From assembly GCA_944325505.1 (NCBI GenBank), contig CALVAJ010000007.1, positions 21,026 through 85,025 on the forward strand: DNA of 64,000 nucleotides, written 5' to 3'. Shown piece by piece: positions 24,770 to 35,888 of this stretch. Below the pieces are notes generated by a model that saw only the letters and a program-made list of their open reading frames with translations, was not told where the DNA came from and did no database searches. How positions within the stretch are numbered: position 1 is the first letter of the stretch; each line of letters starts with the position of its first letter. The position numbers and the translations under genes are program-made. This DNA is from an uncultured Bacteroidales bacterium (GTDB lineage: Bacteria; Bacteroidota; Bacteroidia; Bacteroidales; UBA932).

Positions 24770-26527
24770 ATGAGCAAATCAACTGGAAAGGTTACGGGAA
24801 TCGTTTCCAACCTCGTCACAGTGCAGACCGACGGACCGGTATCGCAGAATGAAATCTGCTATATCAAGATCGGAGACACGAAACTGATGGCCGAGGTCAT
24901 CAAGGTAAACGGGAAGAACGCCGCAGTACAGGTGTTCGAAAGTACCCGGGGACTGAAAAACGGCAATGAAGTGGAATTCGAGGACAAGATGCTTGAGGCT
25001 ACCCTCGGCCCCGGACTGCTGTCAAGCTGCTACGACGGACTGCAGAACGACCTCACCACCATGACCGGAGTATTCCTCAAAAGAGGAGAGTACACCGACC
25101 CTCTGGACCACGGGAAACTTTGGGACTTCACCCCTATCGCAAAACCAGGGGACAAGGTAATAGCCGCAGACTGGCTCGGAGAAGTCAAGGAAGGATGGCT
25201 GCCGCACAAGATAATGGTGCCGTTCTCATTCAAAGGGGAATATACTGTAAAATCCGTAGTTCCCGCCGGACAATACAATATCGACACGGTCATAGCCGTC
25301 CTCACTTCGGAAGATGGTGAGGATGTCAATGTGACCATGACACAGAAATGGCCGGTGAAGGTGCCGATCAAAGGCTACAAAGAAAAGCCGAGGCCGAACA
25401 GGATAATGGAGACAGGGGTACGCGTCATCGATACGTTGGACCCTATCGCAGAAGGCGGGACAGGATTCATCCCCGGGCCGTTCGGATGCGGAAAGACAGT
25501 GCTCCAGCATGCCATCGCAAAGCAGGGGGACGCTGAAGTCATCGTGATGGCCGCCTGCGGAGAGCGTGCTAACGAGGTTGTGGAAATCTTTACCGAGTTC
25601 CCTGAACTCATCGACCCTCATACGGGACGACACCTGATGGAAAGGACAACCATCATATGCAACACTTCCAACATGCCTGTGGCAGCCCGCGAGGCATCGG
25701 TCTACACGGCGATGACCATATGCGAATACTACAGGGCGATGGGTATGAAAGTCCTTCTGCTGGCCGACTCCACATCACGCTGGGCCCAGGCTCTCCGAGA
25801 GATGAGTAACCGTATGGAGGAGCTTCCAGGCGCCGATGCGTTCCCGGTAGACCTTTCAGCCATCATTTCAAGTTTCTACGCCCGTGCAGGCATGGTAGTG
25901 CTGAACAACGGAAAGACCGGGTCTGTAACTTTCATCGGTACGGTCTCCCCTGCCGGAGGTAACCTCAAGGAGCCTGTGACCGAATCCACAAAGAAGGCGG
26001 CACGGTGCTTCTATGCACTCGAGCAGAACAGGGCCGACAAGAAAAGATACCCGGCGGTGAATCCGATAGACTCATACTCCAAATATCTGGAATACCCTGA
26101 AATCCGCCGGTACCTGTCAGATACCGTGACCGAAGGCTGGGTGGAAATGGTGGAAAAGACCAAGAACATCATCCGCAAAGGAAAGGAAGCCAACGAGCAG
26201 ATCAACATCCTGGGTGATGACGGAGTCCCGATGAGCTACCACGAAATGTTCTGGAAATCAGAGCTGGTAGACTTTGTCATCCTCCAGCAGGACGCTTTTG
26301 ACCCAGTGGACAGCGTCACTCCGATGGACAGGCAGAGATACATGCTTGAACTGGTTCTGGAGATCTGCGACAGGGAATTCACATTCGACGACTACGAGAA
26401 ATGCCGCGACTACTTCAAAGAGCTTATCAACCTGCTCAGACAGATGAACTACTCGGAGTTCAAGAGCGACAATTTCAACAAATTCCACGAACAACTCGAT
26501 AAACTACTTGACAATGGCAACAACTAA
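24770..26527 (+). CDS. V-type ATP synthase catalytic subunit A
   Basis: Subunit A hydrolyses or makes ATP in the A3B3 head. The 585-residue length is normal. The nucleotide-binding P-loop is GPFGCGKTVLQHA (about residues 236-248); the catalytic region has ACGERANEVVE with the conserved Glu, and LLADSTSRWAQALREMS. It belongs to the V/A-type rather than F-type family, as shown by the extended insertion after residue 90 (the bulge domain). It overlaps the start of subunit B by 14 bases, so translation is coupled. The preceding gene is DUF2764. Confidence 0.97.
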   Translation: MSKSTGKVTGIVSNLVTVQTDGPVSQNEICYIKIGDTKLMAEVIKVNGKNAAVQVFESTRGLKNGNEVEFEDKMLEATLGPGLLSSCYDGLQNDLTTMTGVFLKRGEYTDPLDHGKLWDFTPIAKPGDKVIAADWLGEVKEGWLPHKIMVPFSFKGEYTVKSVVPAGQYNIDTVIAVLTSEDGEDVNVTMTQKWPVKVPIKGYKEKPRPNRIMETGVRVIDTLDPIAEGGTGFIPGPFGCGKTVLQHAIAKQGDAEVIVMAACGERANEVVEIFTEFPELIDPHTGRHLMERTTIICNTSNMPVAAREASVYTAMTICEYYRAMGMKVLLLADSTSRWAQALREMSNRMEELPGADAFPVDLSAIISSFYARAGMVVLNNGKTGSVTFIGTVSPAGGNLKEPVTESTKKAARCFYALEQNRADKKRYPAVNPIDSYSKYLEYPEIRRYLSDTVTEGWVEMVEKTKNIIRKGKEANEQINILGDDGVPMSYHEMFWKSELVDFVILQQDAFDPVDSVTPMDRQRYMLELVLEICDREFTFDDYEKCRDYFKELINLLRQMNYSEFKSDNFNKFHEQLDKLLDNGNN

Positions 26528-27839
26528 GGCATTTCAAAAGACATATACGCAGCTGGAAGCCATCACCAAGGCGACGGTATCCCTGAAAGCGAAAGGAGTT
26601 TCAAACGATGAGCTCGCCGTAGTGGACGGGAAACTCGCACAGGTGGTGAAGACCAAGGGTGACATGGTGACCCTGCAGGTGTTCTCCGGCACGGAAGGCA
26701 TCCCGACCGATGCAGAGGTATCATTCCTCGGCGAACCTCCTACCCTGAAAGTCAGCGACCAGCTGGCAGGCCGTTTCTTCAATGCATACGGGCAGCCGAT
26801 AGACGGTGGCCCTGAAATCGAAGGAGAGGAAAGGCAGATCGGAGGCCCGTCCGTAAACCCTTACAAGAGAAGGCAGCCTTCTCAGCTGATCCCTACCGGT
26901 ATCGCCGGTATCGACCTGAACAACACACTGGTATCAGGACAGAAAATCCCTTTCTTCGCTGACCCTGACCAGCCTTACAATAATGTAATGGCAATGGTGG
27001 CCCTCCGTGCCGATGTGGACAAGATCATACTCGGAGGCATGGGTCTCTCAAACGACGACTACCTGTATTTCAGGCATGAATTCGAGTCAGCCGGAGCATT
27101 GGAGAAGATCATAAGTTTCGTGAACACTACGGAACAGCCGCCTGTAGAGAGGCTTCTTATCCCTGACATGGCACTGACCGCAGCGGAATATTTCGCCGTA
27201 GAGAAGAACGAGAAAGTGCTGGTGCTGCTTACGGACATGACGCTTTACGCGGATGCGCTCAGTATCGTGAGCAACCGTATGGACCAGATCCCATCCAAGG
27301 ACTCCATGCCTGGATCCCTCTACTCCGACCTCGCAAAGATATACGAGAAAGCGGTACAGCTGCCTGACGGCGGATCAATCACCATCATAGCCGTGACTAC
27401 ACTGAATGACGGAGACATCACGCACGCTATCCCGGACAACACAGGATACATCACTGAAGGCCAGCTTTATCTGCGAGCAGACCCGGATTCAGGAAAAATC
27501 ATCATCGACCCGTTCCGTTCGCTTTCCCGACTCAAACAGCTCGTAATCGGGAAACAGACCCGCGAAGACCACAGCCAGGTGATGAACGCCGCTGTCCGTC
27601 TTTACGCGGATGCCCAGAATGCCAAGACCAAGCTGGAGAACGGTTTCGACCTGAGCGACTACGACCTGCGCTGTCTGGACTACGCCAAAGAGTACGCTAC
27701 CAGACTCCTCGCCATCGACGTGAACATCAAGATAGACGAAATGCTCGACACGGCATGGGAACTCTTCGCGAAGTATTTCTCAAAGGCTGAAACCGGTATA
27801 AAACAGGCCTTCATCGACAAATACTGGCCGGTGAATTGA
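26514..27839 (+). CDS. V-type ATP synthase subunit B
   Basis: Subunit B is the non-catalytic partner of A that contributes an arginine to the active site. The start codon was set to the ATG at 26514, giving 441 residues; a TTG at 26508 is possible but less likely. Recognisable blocks are FFNAYGQPIDGGPEI, PTGIAGIDLNNTLVSGQKIPFFAD, LADAL-like DMTLYADALSIVSNRM, and MPGSLYSDLAKIYEKA. No canonical Walker A is present, as expected. It is followed by the repeat-rich gap 27840-28231, unusual inside an ATPase operon. Confidence 0.96.
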   Translation: MATTKAFQKTYTQLEAITKATVSLKAKGVSNDELAVVDGKLAQVVKTKGDMVTLQVFSGTEGIPTDAEVSFLGEPPTLKVSDQLAGRFFNAYGQPIDGGPEIEGEERQIGGPSVNPYKRRQPSQLIPTGIAGIDLNNTLVSGQKIPFFADPDQPYNNVMAMVALRADVDKIILGGMGLSNDDYLYFRHEFESAGALEKIISFVNTTEQPPVERLLIPDMALTAAEYFAVEKNEKVLVLLTDMTLYADALSIVSNRMDQIPSKDSMPGSLYSDLAKIYEKAVQLPDGGSITIIAVTTLNDGDITHAIPDNTGYITEGQLYLRADPDSGKIIIDPFRSLSRLKQLVIGKQTREDHSQVMNAAVRLYADAQNAKTKLENGFDLSDYDLRCLDYAKEYATRLLAIDVNIKIDEMLDTAWELFAKYFSKAETGIKQAFIDKYWPVN

Positions 27840-27848
27840 ATGCAGTGA

Positions 27849-27931
27849 TGATTTCTTCGTTATGCTCATCTCTCAATCCTCACAACCCCAAAGGTTGCTC
27901 CGGTATTCGAGATATCGCATGCCTTGAAATC
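27849..27931 (+). repeat. Dispersed intergenic repeat, copy B
   Basis: This 83-base unit starts TGATTTC and ends GCATGCCTTGAAATC, in the same orientation as copy A, and begins ten bases after the subunit B stop. Its stem is CAACC-CCAAA-GGTTG at 27883-27897, where copy A has TTACC-TGCA-GGTAA: both arms changed in a way that keeps pairing. The gap 27840-28231 (392 bases) between subunits B and D consists mostly of this copy and R1/R2, plus a small hairpin ATTCC-GGAAA-GGAAT at 27960-27974. Confidence 0.7.
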
Positions 27932-27975
27932 CTCTACTGCATTCAATTCTCCTCCCTACATTCCGGAAAGGAATA

Positions 27976-28076
27976 TTTTTAGGTTATTTTCGAAGAGAAT
28001 AAGGAATATGAAATGACGAGTACCGGAGTTACCTGCGGGTAATGAGGATATGAGGAATGAATATGACGAAGTTATC
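27976..28076 (+). repeat. 101-bp direct repeat R1 (inverted relative to copies A and B)
   Basis: This unit is 95 of 101 identical to R2 (six mismatches by hand count), repeated with a 128-base period. It contains the core hairpin TTACC-TGCG-GGTAA at 28029-28042. The flank GTACCGGAG corresponds to the inverted CTCCGGTATTCG of copies A and B. Sequence outside the repeats (28077-28103) is AT-rich and featureless. Confidence 0.8.
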
Positions 28077-28103
28077 AACGGAAATACAAAATTAAACCAC
28101 GAC

Positions 28104-28204
28104 TTTTTAGATTATTTTCGAAGAGAACAAGGAATATGAAATGACGAATACCGGAGTTACCTGTCGGTAATGAGGATATGAGGAATGAATATGACGAAAT
28201 TATC
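28104..28204 (+). repeat. 101-bp direct repeat R2
   Basis: This is the near-identical partner of R1. Its hairpin is TTACC-TGTC-GGTAA at 28157-28170, with two changed loop bases. It ends 28 bases before the subunit D start codon, so it lies in the 5' region of the D-I-K part of the operon and could affect its expression. Confidence 0.8.
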
Positions 28205-28231
28205 TTCGAAAAGAAACAAAAAGAGAAAGAT

Positions 28232-28836
28232 ATGGCAATTAAATTTCAATATAACAAAACTGCGCTGACCGCCCTGGGAAAGCAGCTCAAGATGAGGCAG
28301 AACGCACTCCCTACCTTGAAGAACAAGGAGTCCGCACTGCGTCTTGAGGTGCGCAAGGCCAAGGCTTACTCGCAGAAACTTATAGATGATCTTGATGCCT
28401 CACTGAAAAGATATGACTACCTCGCAGCACTGTGGAACGAGTTCCAGCCGAGCCTGATTTCCATCAGGGATATCGATCTGGTAACGGTGAAAGTGGCAGG
28501 AGTGAAGACACCTGAGCTGAAAAGTATCGACTATGAGATACATGAGTTCAATGCATTTACCAAGCCGGCATGGTTCGCTGACGGAGTAGCCATATTGAAA
28601 GAACTTTCCAGACTCGGAATCGAATCCGAAGTCTATATGGAAAAGAGCAGGATACTGGACTTCCAGAGGAAAAAGACCACGCAGAAAGTGAACCTCTATG
28701 AGAAAGTACAGATACCCGGCTATCAGGAGGCCATCAGAAAGATCAAGCGCTATATGGAAGACGAGGAGAACCTGAGCAAGGCGGCTTCCAAGATAGTGAA
28801 GCAGAGACATGAACTGGAAGAAGAGGAGGCACTGTC

Positions 28837-28840
<4 letters not shown>
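28232..28840 (+). CDS. V-type ATPase subunit D (central rotor shaft)
   Basis: Subunit D forms the coiled-coil rotor shaft inside the A3B3 head. The start was set to the ATG at 28232 (MAIKFQYNKTALTAL), giving 202 residues; an earlier in-frame start at 28178 would lie within repeat R2. N- and C-terminal long helices (QLKMRQNALPTLKNKESALRLEVRKAKAYSQKL; EDEENLSKAASKIVKQRHELEEEEA) flank a middle domain, as in the family. It overlaps subunit I by four bases. A separate F subunit is not visible in the operon. Confidence 0.9.
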
Positions 28841-31165
<2,325 letters not shown>

Positions 31166-31190
31166 CAGGAACAATAACAACACGACAGAA

Positions 31191-31224
31191 AAACAGCCGG
31201 ACATGGTAACGTGTCCGGCTGTTT
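31191..31224 (+). terminator. Rho-independent terminator of the V-ATPase operon
   Basis: A 13-bp stem (AAACAGCCGGACA with its complement) encloses an 8-base loop and ends in TTT. It also faces the end of the lipoprotein operon on the minus strand. Confidence 0.88.
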
Positions 31225-31263
31225 CGCTGTTGTCTCTTTCAAATTCGATGGATTAAGCTCAAT

Positions 31264-32871
31264 CTACTCGTAGACGAATTCGAATTCATCGACGTACATT
31301 ACGCTTCCCAGACCTCCGGTAAAGTAATCTCCCTTATAGCTTGCGCAGGCAACCACTACCGCATAGGTAGGTGTCGCATCCGGTCTCCAGTACTCAAGAG
31401 GGAGTGTGAATTCCTTGTATGCTCCTCCCGTATCCTCATCGCTCTCGAGTTTTCCATAAGCGATAATACTCTTGTTCGCTTGCGTCTGATCAACGAAAAT
31501 ACCCTTTGCGGTATTGACTGTGAAAGGCTCGCTCCAGTCTGTCAGAATCACCAGAATCTGACATTTGTCCATCGTCCCCTTCAGACTTTCGTATGGGGAA
31601 TCGACATAATCTATCGGTTTTGGAGAATATGAATAATAACCTTTTAACGATGCCGGCCTACCTGTAAAAGGTATACCCCAATTAAGGATAGCCCCCATTC
31701 CTCCAATCACTGTAGCATTCTTAAATTCTCCCGTATAAATATTTCCCGCAGCAAATTTAGCTACATACATGCTTTCAAGTCTGGCAGCAGCCTTATTATC
31801 CGGATCATCAGTTGCCAATAAATCATACTCGGGAACAGTAGGATTCTTTCCCAGTAACGCCGTACCTCTATTGGCCGTATCCCATATCTTCACTGTTTCA
31901 TTCAGATTAGGGAAATAAGTTCCGGAGCCGTTCTGATACCAGTCATCAAACCCCATATTCTCTATCTGGTCAGGAGTTCCTGTGGTAAATGTAACATCAT
32001 CTCCGGTATCGCTGTCGGAAACGAAGCGCACATGGTAAAGAGTACCCTCCTCCAGACCGTTAAGTTTGGCAGAAAGCGATGTCCCGTCGGCGGATACGGA
32101 CTCGGACTTCGTCCAGTCATCGTCTGTGTCTTTTCTGTATTCAAGCCACGGAACCGTACTGCTGCCATCGAATTCCCCGGCTATGTCGGCACTGTAACAC
32201 CACGGATACACTGAGGTTACCCTCAATGAAACGTCCACCGTAAAAACATTCAGAGTCCAGCGGATTACCTCATCCTTATACTTGACATCAAAATACCGTC
32301 GTAACGTGCAGTCCAGCCCAAGCGGGAATTCGAACGGGACAAGAGTCTCGCTGTCTCTGTCGACATACCCTTGGAATTCAGCACCTTCCGGTTCAAGCTT
32401 CATGTCACGGATCATGATATCGTACAAATGCTGCGTGGAAGAGACTTTCACCTCGGCGACATGATTGGAGACATCTATCCGGGCATCGCCTATCTGACCG
32501 TCGCAGACGACATATCTCTCTATAGGCTGGGTAGCAGATATTGTCCACTCATAATCCCTGTATACGCTGAGTGTCACCTTCATCGGCTCTGAAAGGTCTA
32601 TCACGCTGCCGTTACGCAGCGGAGGGAAACATGCAGTATGCTCGGACAGCGCCATATCAGTTATCCTCAATGCTGAAATATCCGCAGTCTCCGACAATAC
32701 TATATTTACAGTCCTGGCCTGCGGGTCAATGCTTACCGATTCCTGCCCTTCCACCGCGAAAGAAGTGAATTCGGTACTGACCTTCGGATACGACATATCG
32801 TTCTCTATCAGGCAGGCATGGAATACAGACAGGCACAAAGCCGCAAACAAATATCTTCTAAAAGGTTTCAT
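31264..32871 (-). CDS. PCMD-domain surface lipoprotein (last gene of cluster)
   Basis: The start at 32871 gives 535 residues with a lipoprotein signal (lipobox region LCLSVFHAC). Two Ig-like N-terminal domains (residues about 30-200) are followed by an FN3-like domain (to about 290) and a C-terminal putative carbohydrate metabolism domain (PCMD, about 295-535) beginning NMGFDDWYQNG and ending MYVDEFEFVYE. Unlike the next lipoproteins it has no DUF4493 N-terminal domain. The PCMD-encoding part (31620-31960) is visibly richer in A/T than the rest. It lies 13 bases after the barrel gene and is the fifth gene of the operon. Confidence 0.78.
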   Translation of the reverse strand: MKPFRRYLFAALCLSVFHACLIENDMSYPKVSTEFTSFAVEGQESVSIDPQARTVNIVLSETADISALRITDMALSEHTACFPPLRNGSVIDLSEPMKVTLSVYRDYEWTISATQPIERYVVCDGQIGDARIDVSNHVAEVKVSSTQHLYDIMIRDMKLEPEGAEFQGYVDRDSETLVPFEFPLGLDCTLRRYFDVKYKDEVIRWTLNVFTVDVSLRVTSVYPWCYSADIAGEFDGSSTVPWLEYRKDTDDDWTKSESVSADGTSLSAKLNGLEEGTLYHVRFVSDSDTGDDVTFTTGTPDQIENMGFDDWYQNGSGTYFPNLNETVKIWDTANRGTALLGKNPTVPEYDLLATDDPDNKAAARLESMYVAKFAAGNIYTGEFKNATVIGGMGAILNWGIPFTGRPASLKGYYSYSPKPIDYVDSPYESLKGTMDKCQILVILTDWSEPFTVNTAKGIFVDQTQANKSIIAYGKLESDEDTGGAYKEFTLPLEYWRPDATPTYAVVVACASYKGDYFTGGLGSVMYVDEFEFVYE

Positions 32872-32884
32872 AATATTCCCGGCT

Positions 32885-33754
32885 TTAATTGTTCTTTCTG
32901 ACACGATGGTCCCCGGTCGGAATATAGAACGACAGCCCGAACCCTATGGACAGAAGGTTCAGTTTAAAGTTCGCCCCGCTCTTTTCCAGTTCGCTGAACT
33001 CGACCCGGTTGGTATTCTGTACGACTTTCTGATAGTTGAAACCGAGAAGACCGACGGAAACCTCCAAAGCCACTTCATTGGTAATGAAGGCGCAAAGGCC
33101 CGGAACCAGACCTAACTCGAACTTATATATATCCTGGTACGTACCGAACTTCTCACCGTCCTCTTTCCTGTAGCTTTCAGCCTGGCCGTAGCCTCCCATG
33201 GCCCTTACTTCGGTAAACATTGCAAACCTGCGGCTGTTGGCGAACGGAATATAGTTACGGAGCGTAACCGCACCCGTATATGAATGCTTGAAATAATTGA
33301 AATCGCTGATTTCCAAAGAAAGTGCATCCCCCATAGACAGGTTCAGGTTTCCGAGGCCCATGCTGGAGCGGTCATAATCGAATCTTACTCCGACGGAAAG
33401 GTTGTCATTTATAAAATAGGCGACATACGGAGATATGCCGAACGAAAGCAGGTTGCCGTGAATGTCTCCAAGCAGGGAAAAGAGCATCGAATATCCGGAA
33501 TCCGCAGCTCCGTTGCCAATACTGTAATTGTTATATGAGAACGAAACGCCGGCACCCAACGTACCTTTAGGGATAAATACGGACCTGGACCTCCCGATAC
33601 CTCTGTCGAAAGGTTCGACCTCGGCCTTCTCCTTATGCGCCACAGTCAGCAGGGAAGTATCCTCTGAAACGGATGGACGGCCGTAAGCACTGACGGCAAG
33701 GATGCCGAATGCAAAAAACGATATCAAAATCGACATTGAAAACTTCTTTTCCAT
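32885..33754 (-). CDS. Outer-membrane beta-barrel protein
   Basis: The ATG at 33754 gives 289 residues with a signal peptide (MEKKFSMSILISFFAFGILA). The mature protein has about ten to twelve alternating beta strands (for example GTLGAGVSFSYNNYSIG, NDNLSVGVRFDYDR, LGFNYQKVV) and ends with the aromatic-rich closing strand LSIGFGLSFYIPTG. No named domain is recognised. It is embedded in an operon of lipoproteins, 7 bases after the 707-residue gene and 13 before the PCMD gene, so it is a candidate outer-membrane anchor or pore for those products; this is inference. Confidence 0.75.
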   Translation of the reverse strand: MEKKFSMSILISFFAFGILAVSAYGRPSVSEDTSLLTVAHKEKAEVEPFDRGIGRSRSVFIPKGTLGAGVSFSYNNYSIGNGAADSGYSMLFSLLGDIHGNLLSFGISPYVAYFINDNLSVGVRFDYDRSSMGLGNLNLSMGDALSLEISDFNYFKHSYTGAVTLRNYIPFANSRRFAMFTEVRAMGGYGQAESYRKEDGEKFGTYQDIYKFELGLVPGLCAFITNEVALEVSVGLLGFNYQKVVQNTNRVEFSELEKSGANFKLNLLSIGFGLSFYIPTGDHRVRKNN

Positions 33755-33761
33755 AAATCTT

Positions 33762-35885
33762 CTAATCCAATTCTGCCGGGTCATAGACAAACGACAGTTC
33801 GTCAATAAATAAAGTGCTACCTTCCGCACCGGTGAAATAATCGCCGTATTTGCTGGCTGCGGCAACGACTACGATATATTGTGGCTTACGATTCACGTCA
33901 CGGTAATCGAGCCTGATTTCGAATGTATCGTACTCCTCCATTGTCACATTGCTTTCGAAGGATCCGTATGCAAGAATGTCACTCCCGTTCACATCTACGA
34001 ATTTCCCGTCTCCAGTACTGATTTCAAACGGAGCGTTCCAGTCTGCAAGCATGATCTGGATACGGCAGATGTCGGTCTTTCCGTTCATTCCGCCCTCAGA
34101 ACCGTGATCCACTGTCTTCGGCTGATACTTGTAATAGCCGCGCAATGCAAGCGGTCTGCTTCCGAAAGGAACTCCCCACTGCAGTTTCGCTCCCATAGGC
34201 ATCAGAGTGGCCTGAATGAACTTTCCGGTGTATATATTGCCTGCCGCAAACTTACCGAAAGCTACCGAACTTACGAGTTTCGCCGCTTTTTTGCCATCCC
34301 CGGCCACAGCTACATCGCTTTCCTCAGGGACTGTCGGGACTGTACCTAAAGCAGCTGTTCCTCCATTCGCCGAATCCCATACCTTATATGTATCGTCAAG
34401 GTTAGGATACCATGCCTCTCCGCTCTTATACCAGCTGTCGAATGACATGTTGTGCAGGGTCTGCTCGGCTTCCGTCCGGAAACTTATGAGAGTATTGCCG
34501 CTGCCTTCCGCAGTCAAAGCCCTGAGGCTGTATTCAGTCTCCGGTCTGAGGCCGCGGATTTCCGCAGTATATGTTCTGGAAGAAGGATCGGTTTCGACCG
34601 TACCGCTGAAATCCGTCCATTCTCCGTCAGGAAGTTCCCTGTACTGGAAAGAAAGGACTTCAGGCTGTGTTTCCGTCGCCCATCTGGCGACAGCCGTTGC
34701 AAAGCGGGCCCACGGGTTTACAGACACGGCTTCTGCCTCTGCACCGGAGACTATCTCCAGCTCTATCCTTTCTTCCGTAAACACATCGTTGGCATCAACC
34801 AGGAAAAAATCAAGGCTGTAGTTTCCTATTGGAAGGTTCATTATATAGGATGTAAGTCTGATATTCAAGGACTTGTCCCCTTCGGAAGCGGAAGCGGCTT
34901 CAATCCCGTCAAGGGCCAATGCGGATATGACATCCCCGCCTGCCCCGACAAGTTCATATACCGGCCCTGTTTCATCTCCGGACTTGCCGTAACTGAACCG
35001 TATGCTTTTGAAGCCGTCTTCCGAAAGCAGTGTGATGTTCTTTTCCACAGCGTCACCGGCTGAAACTGTCACCGGCTGTCCTTCCTCATATCCGAAATCG
35101 GTAGTGATTTCCGGAACGGTCGTATCATCGAAGTCCAGTTCCAGTCCGACCGACTCCTCTGTCATGGAATCATCTACCGTGACGGTAACAGCACCCGCTC
35201 CGTCCGCACCGGAATCCTCCTCAATGGAGAATACAAGGGCGTAGTGCCGGTTTGCCTCGACGTCAGTATATTCTTTCGTAAGGAGTTTATACTGTTTTCC
35301 TTCGTTGTTCACAAGCCGGAGAGTCCATGCCAGCGTGCCAGTAACGCTGAAATATCCAGTCCTGTCTTCAGTAGAAGGCTCTGAGGCATTGCCGAAAACA
35401 AGTTCGCCGAACCCGTTGGTGACTGTAAGTTCATATTCTTTGAAGAACTCTTTTATCCCGCTGAAGTCCGCAGTCACCTTTACATTTGCAAGCGAGCAAA
35501 GAATATCTACACCAGTGGTCTGCCCCGTCTCAATCCTGAATCGGCTGCTGCCGCTATAGAACGGCTCGTCAAAAGCCGCAGCGCTGTCCGTTCCTGAAGA
35601 AGCAAGGGCCGTATATTCCGAACGGCCGGCAGGAAGCACAAGCGGATCGTTTTCCAGTGTCCTGTAATCCTCTGTATAAGCGACCTGCTTCCCGAGAGCG
35701 TCATAAACCGTGACAGAAAAGACCCTCTCTTCTGACGGTGTACTCCTGACGACGATTTCCTGACTGTCATCCTCATCAAGATTCACATACAGATAGCCGT
35801 ACGCTTCTTCCTGGCCCGACTTGCTGCAGGAAAATGCGGACAGGAGAAAAAGGACGGCTACCGGTATAAGGCCTGATCTTTTCAT
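33762..35885 (-). CDS. DUF4493 / FN3 / PCMD surface lipoprotein
   Basis: This 707-residue protein has a lipoprotein signal (lipobox LLSAFSC), then a DUF4493 domain at residues about 28-230 (start YGYLYVNLDEDDS; the pattern LANVKVTADFSG is characteristic), an Ig-like middle region, an FN3-like domain (about 405-475) and a C-terminal PCMD domain (from NMSFDSWYKSG). The PCMD domain is clearly related to that of the gene at 31264-32871. DUF4493 domains resemble fimbrillin-type Ig folds. A surface polymer-binding or adhesin role is inference. It lies 3 bases after the 413-residue gene's stop. Confidence 0.8.
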   Translation of the reverse strand: MKRSGLIPVAVLFLLSAFSCSKSGQEEAYGYLYVNLDEDDSQEIVVRSTPSEERVFSVTVYDALGKQVAYTEDYRTLENDPLVLPAGRSEYTALASSGTDSAAAFDEPFYSGSSRFRIETGQTTGVDILCSLANVKVTADFSGIKEFFKEYELTVTNGFGELVFGNASEPSTEDRTGYFSVTGTLAWTLRLVNNEGKQYKLLTKEYTDVEANRHYALVFSIEEDSGADGAGAVTVTVDDSMTEESVGLELDFDDTTVPEITTDFGYEEGQPVTVSAGDAVEKNITLLSEDGFKSIRFSYGKSGDETGPVYELVGAGGDVISALALDGIEAASASEGDKSLNIRLTSYIMNLPIGNYSLDFFLVDANDVFTEERIELEIVSGAEAEAVSVNPWARFATAVARWATETQPEVLSFQYRELPDGEWTDFSGTVETDPSSRTYTAEIRGLRPETEYSLRALTAEGSGNTLISFRTEAEQTLHNMSFDSWYKSGEAWYPNLDDTYKVWDSANGGTAALGTVPTVPEESDVAVAGDGKKAAKLVSSVAFGKFAAGNIYTGKFIQATLMPMGAKLQWGVPFGSRPLALRGYYKYQPKTVDHGSEGGMNGKTDICRIQIMLADWNAPFEISTGDGKFVDVNGSDILAYGSFESNVTMEEYDTFEIRLDYRDVNRKPQYIVVVAAASKYGDYFTGAEGSTLFIDELSFVYDPAELD

Positions 35886-35888
35886 AAC

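Noticed and set aside
27976-28204. Insertion sequence or transposon
   Set aside because: No transposase, terminal inverted repeats or target duplication; the units are too short and contain no coding sequence.
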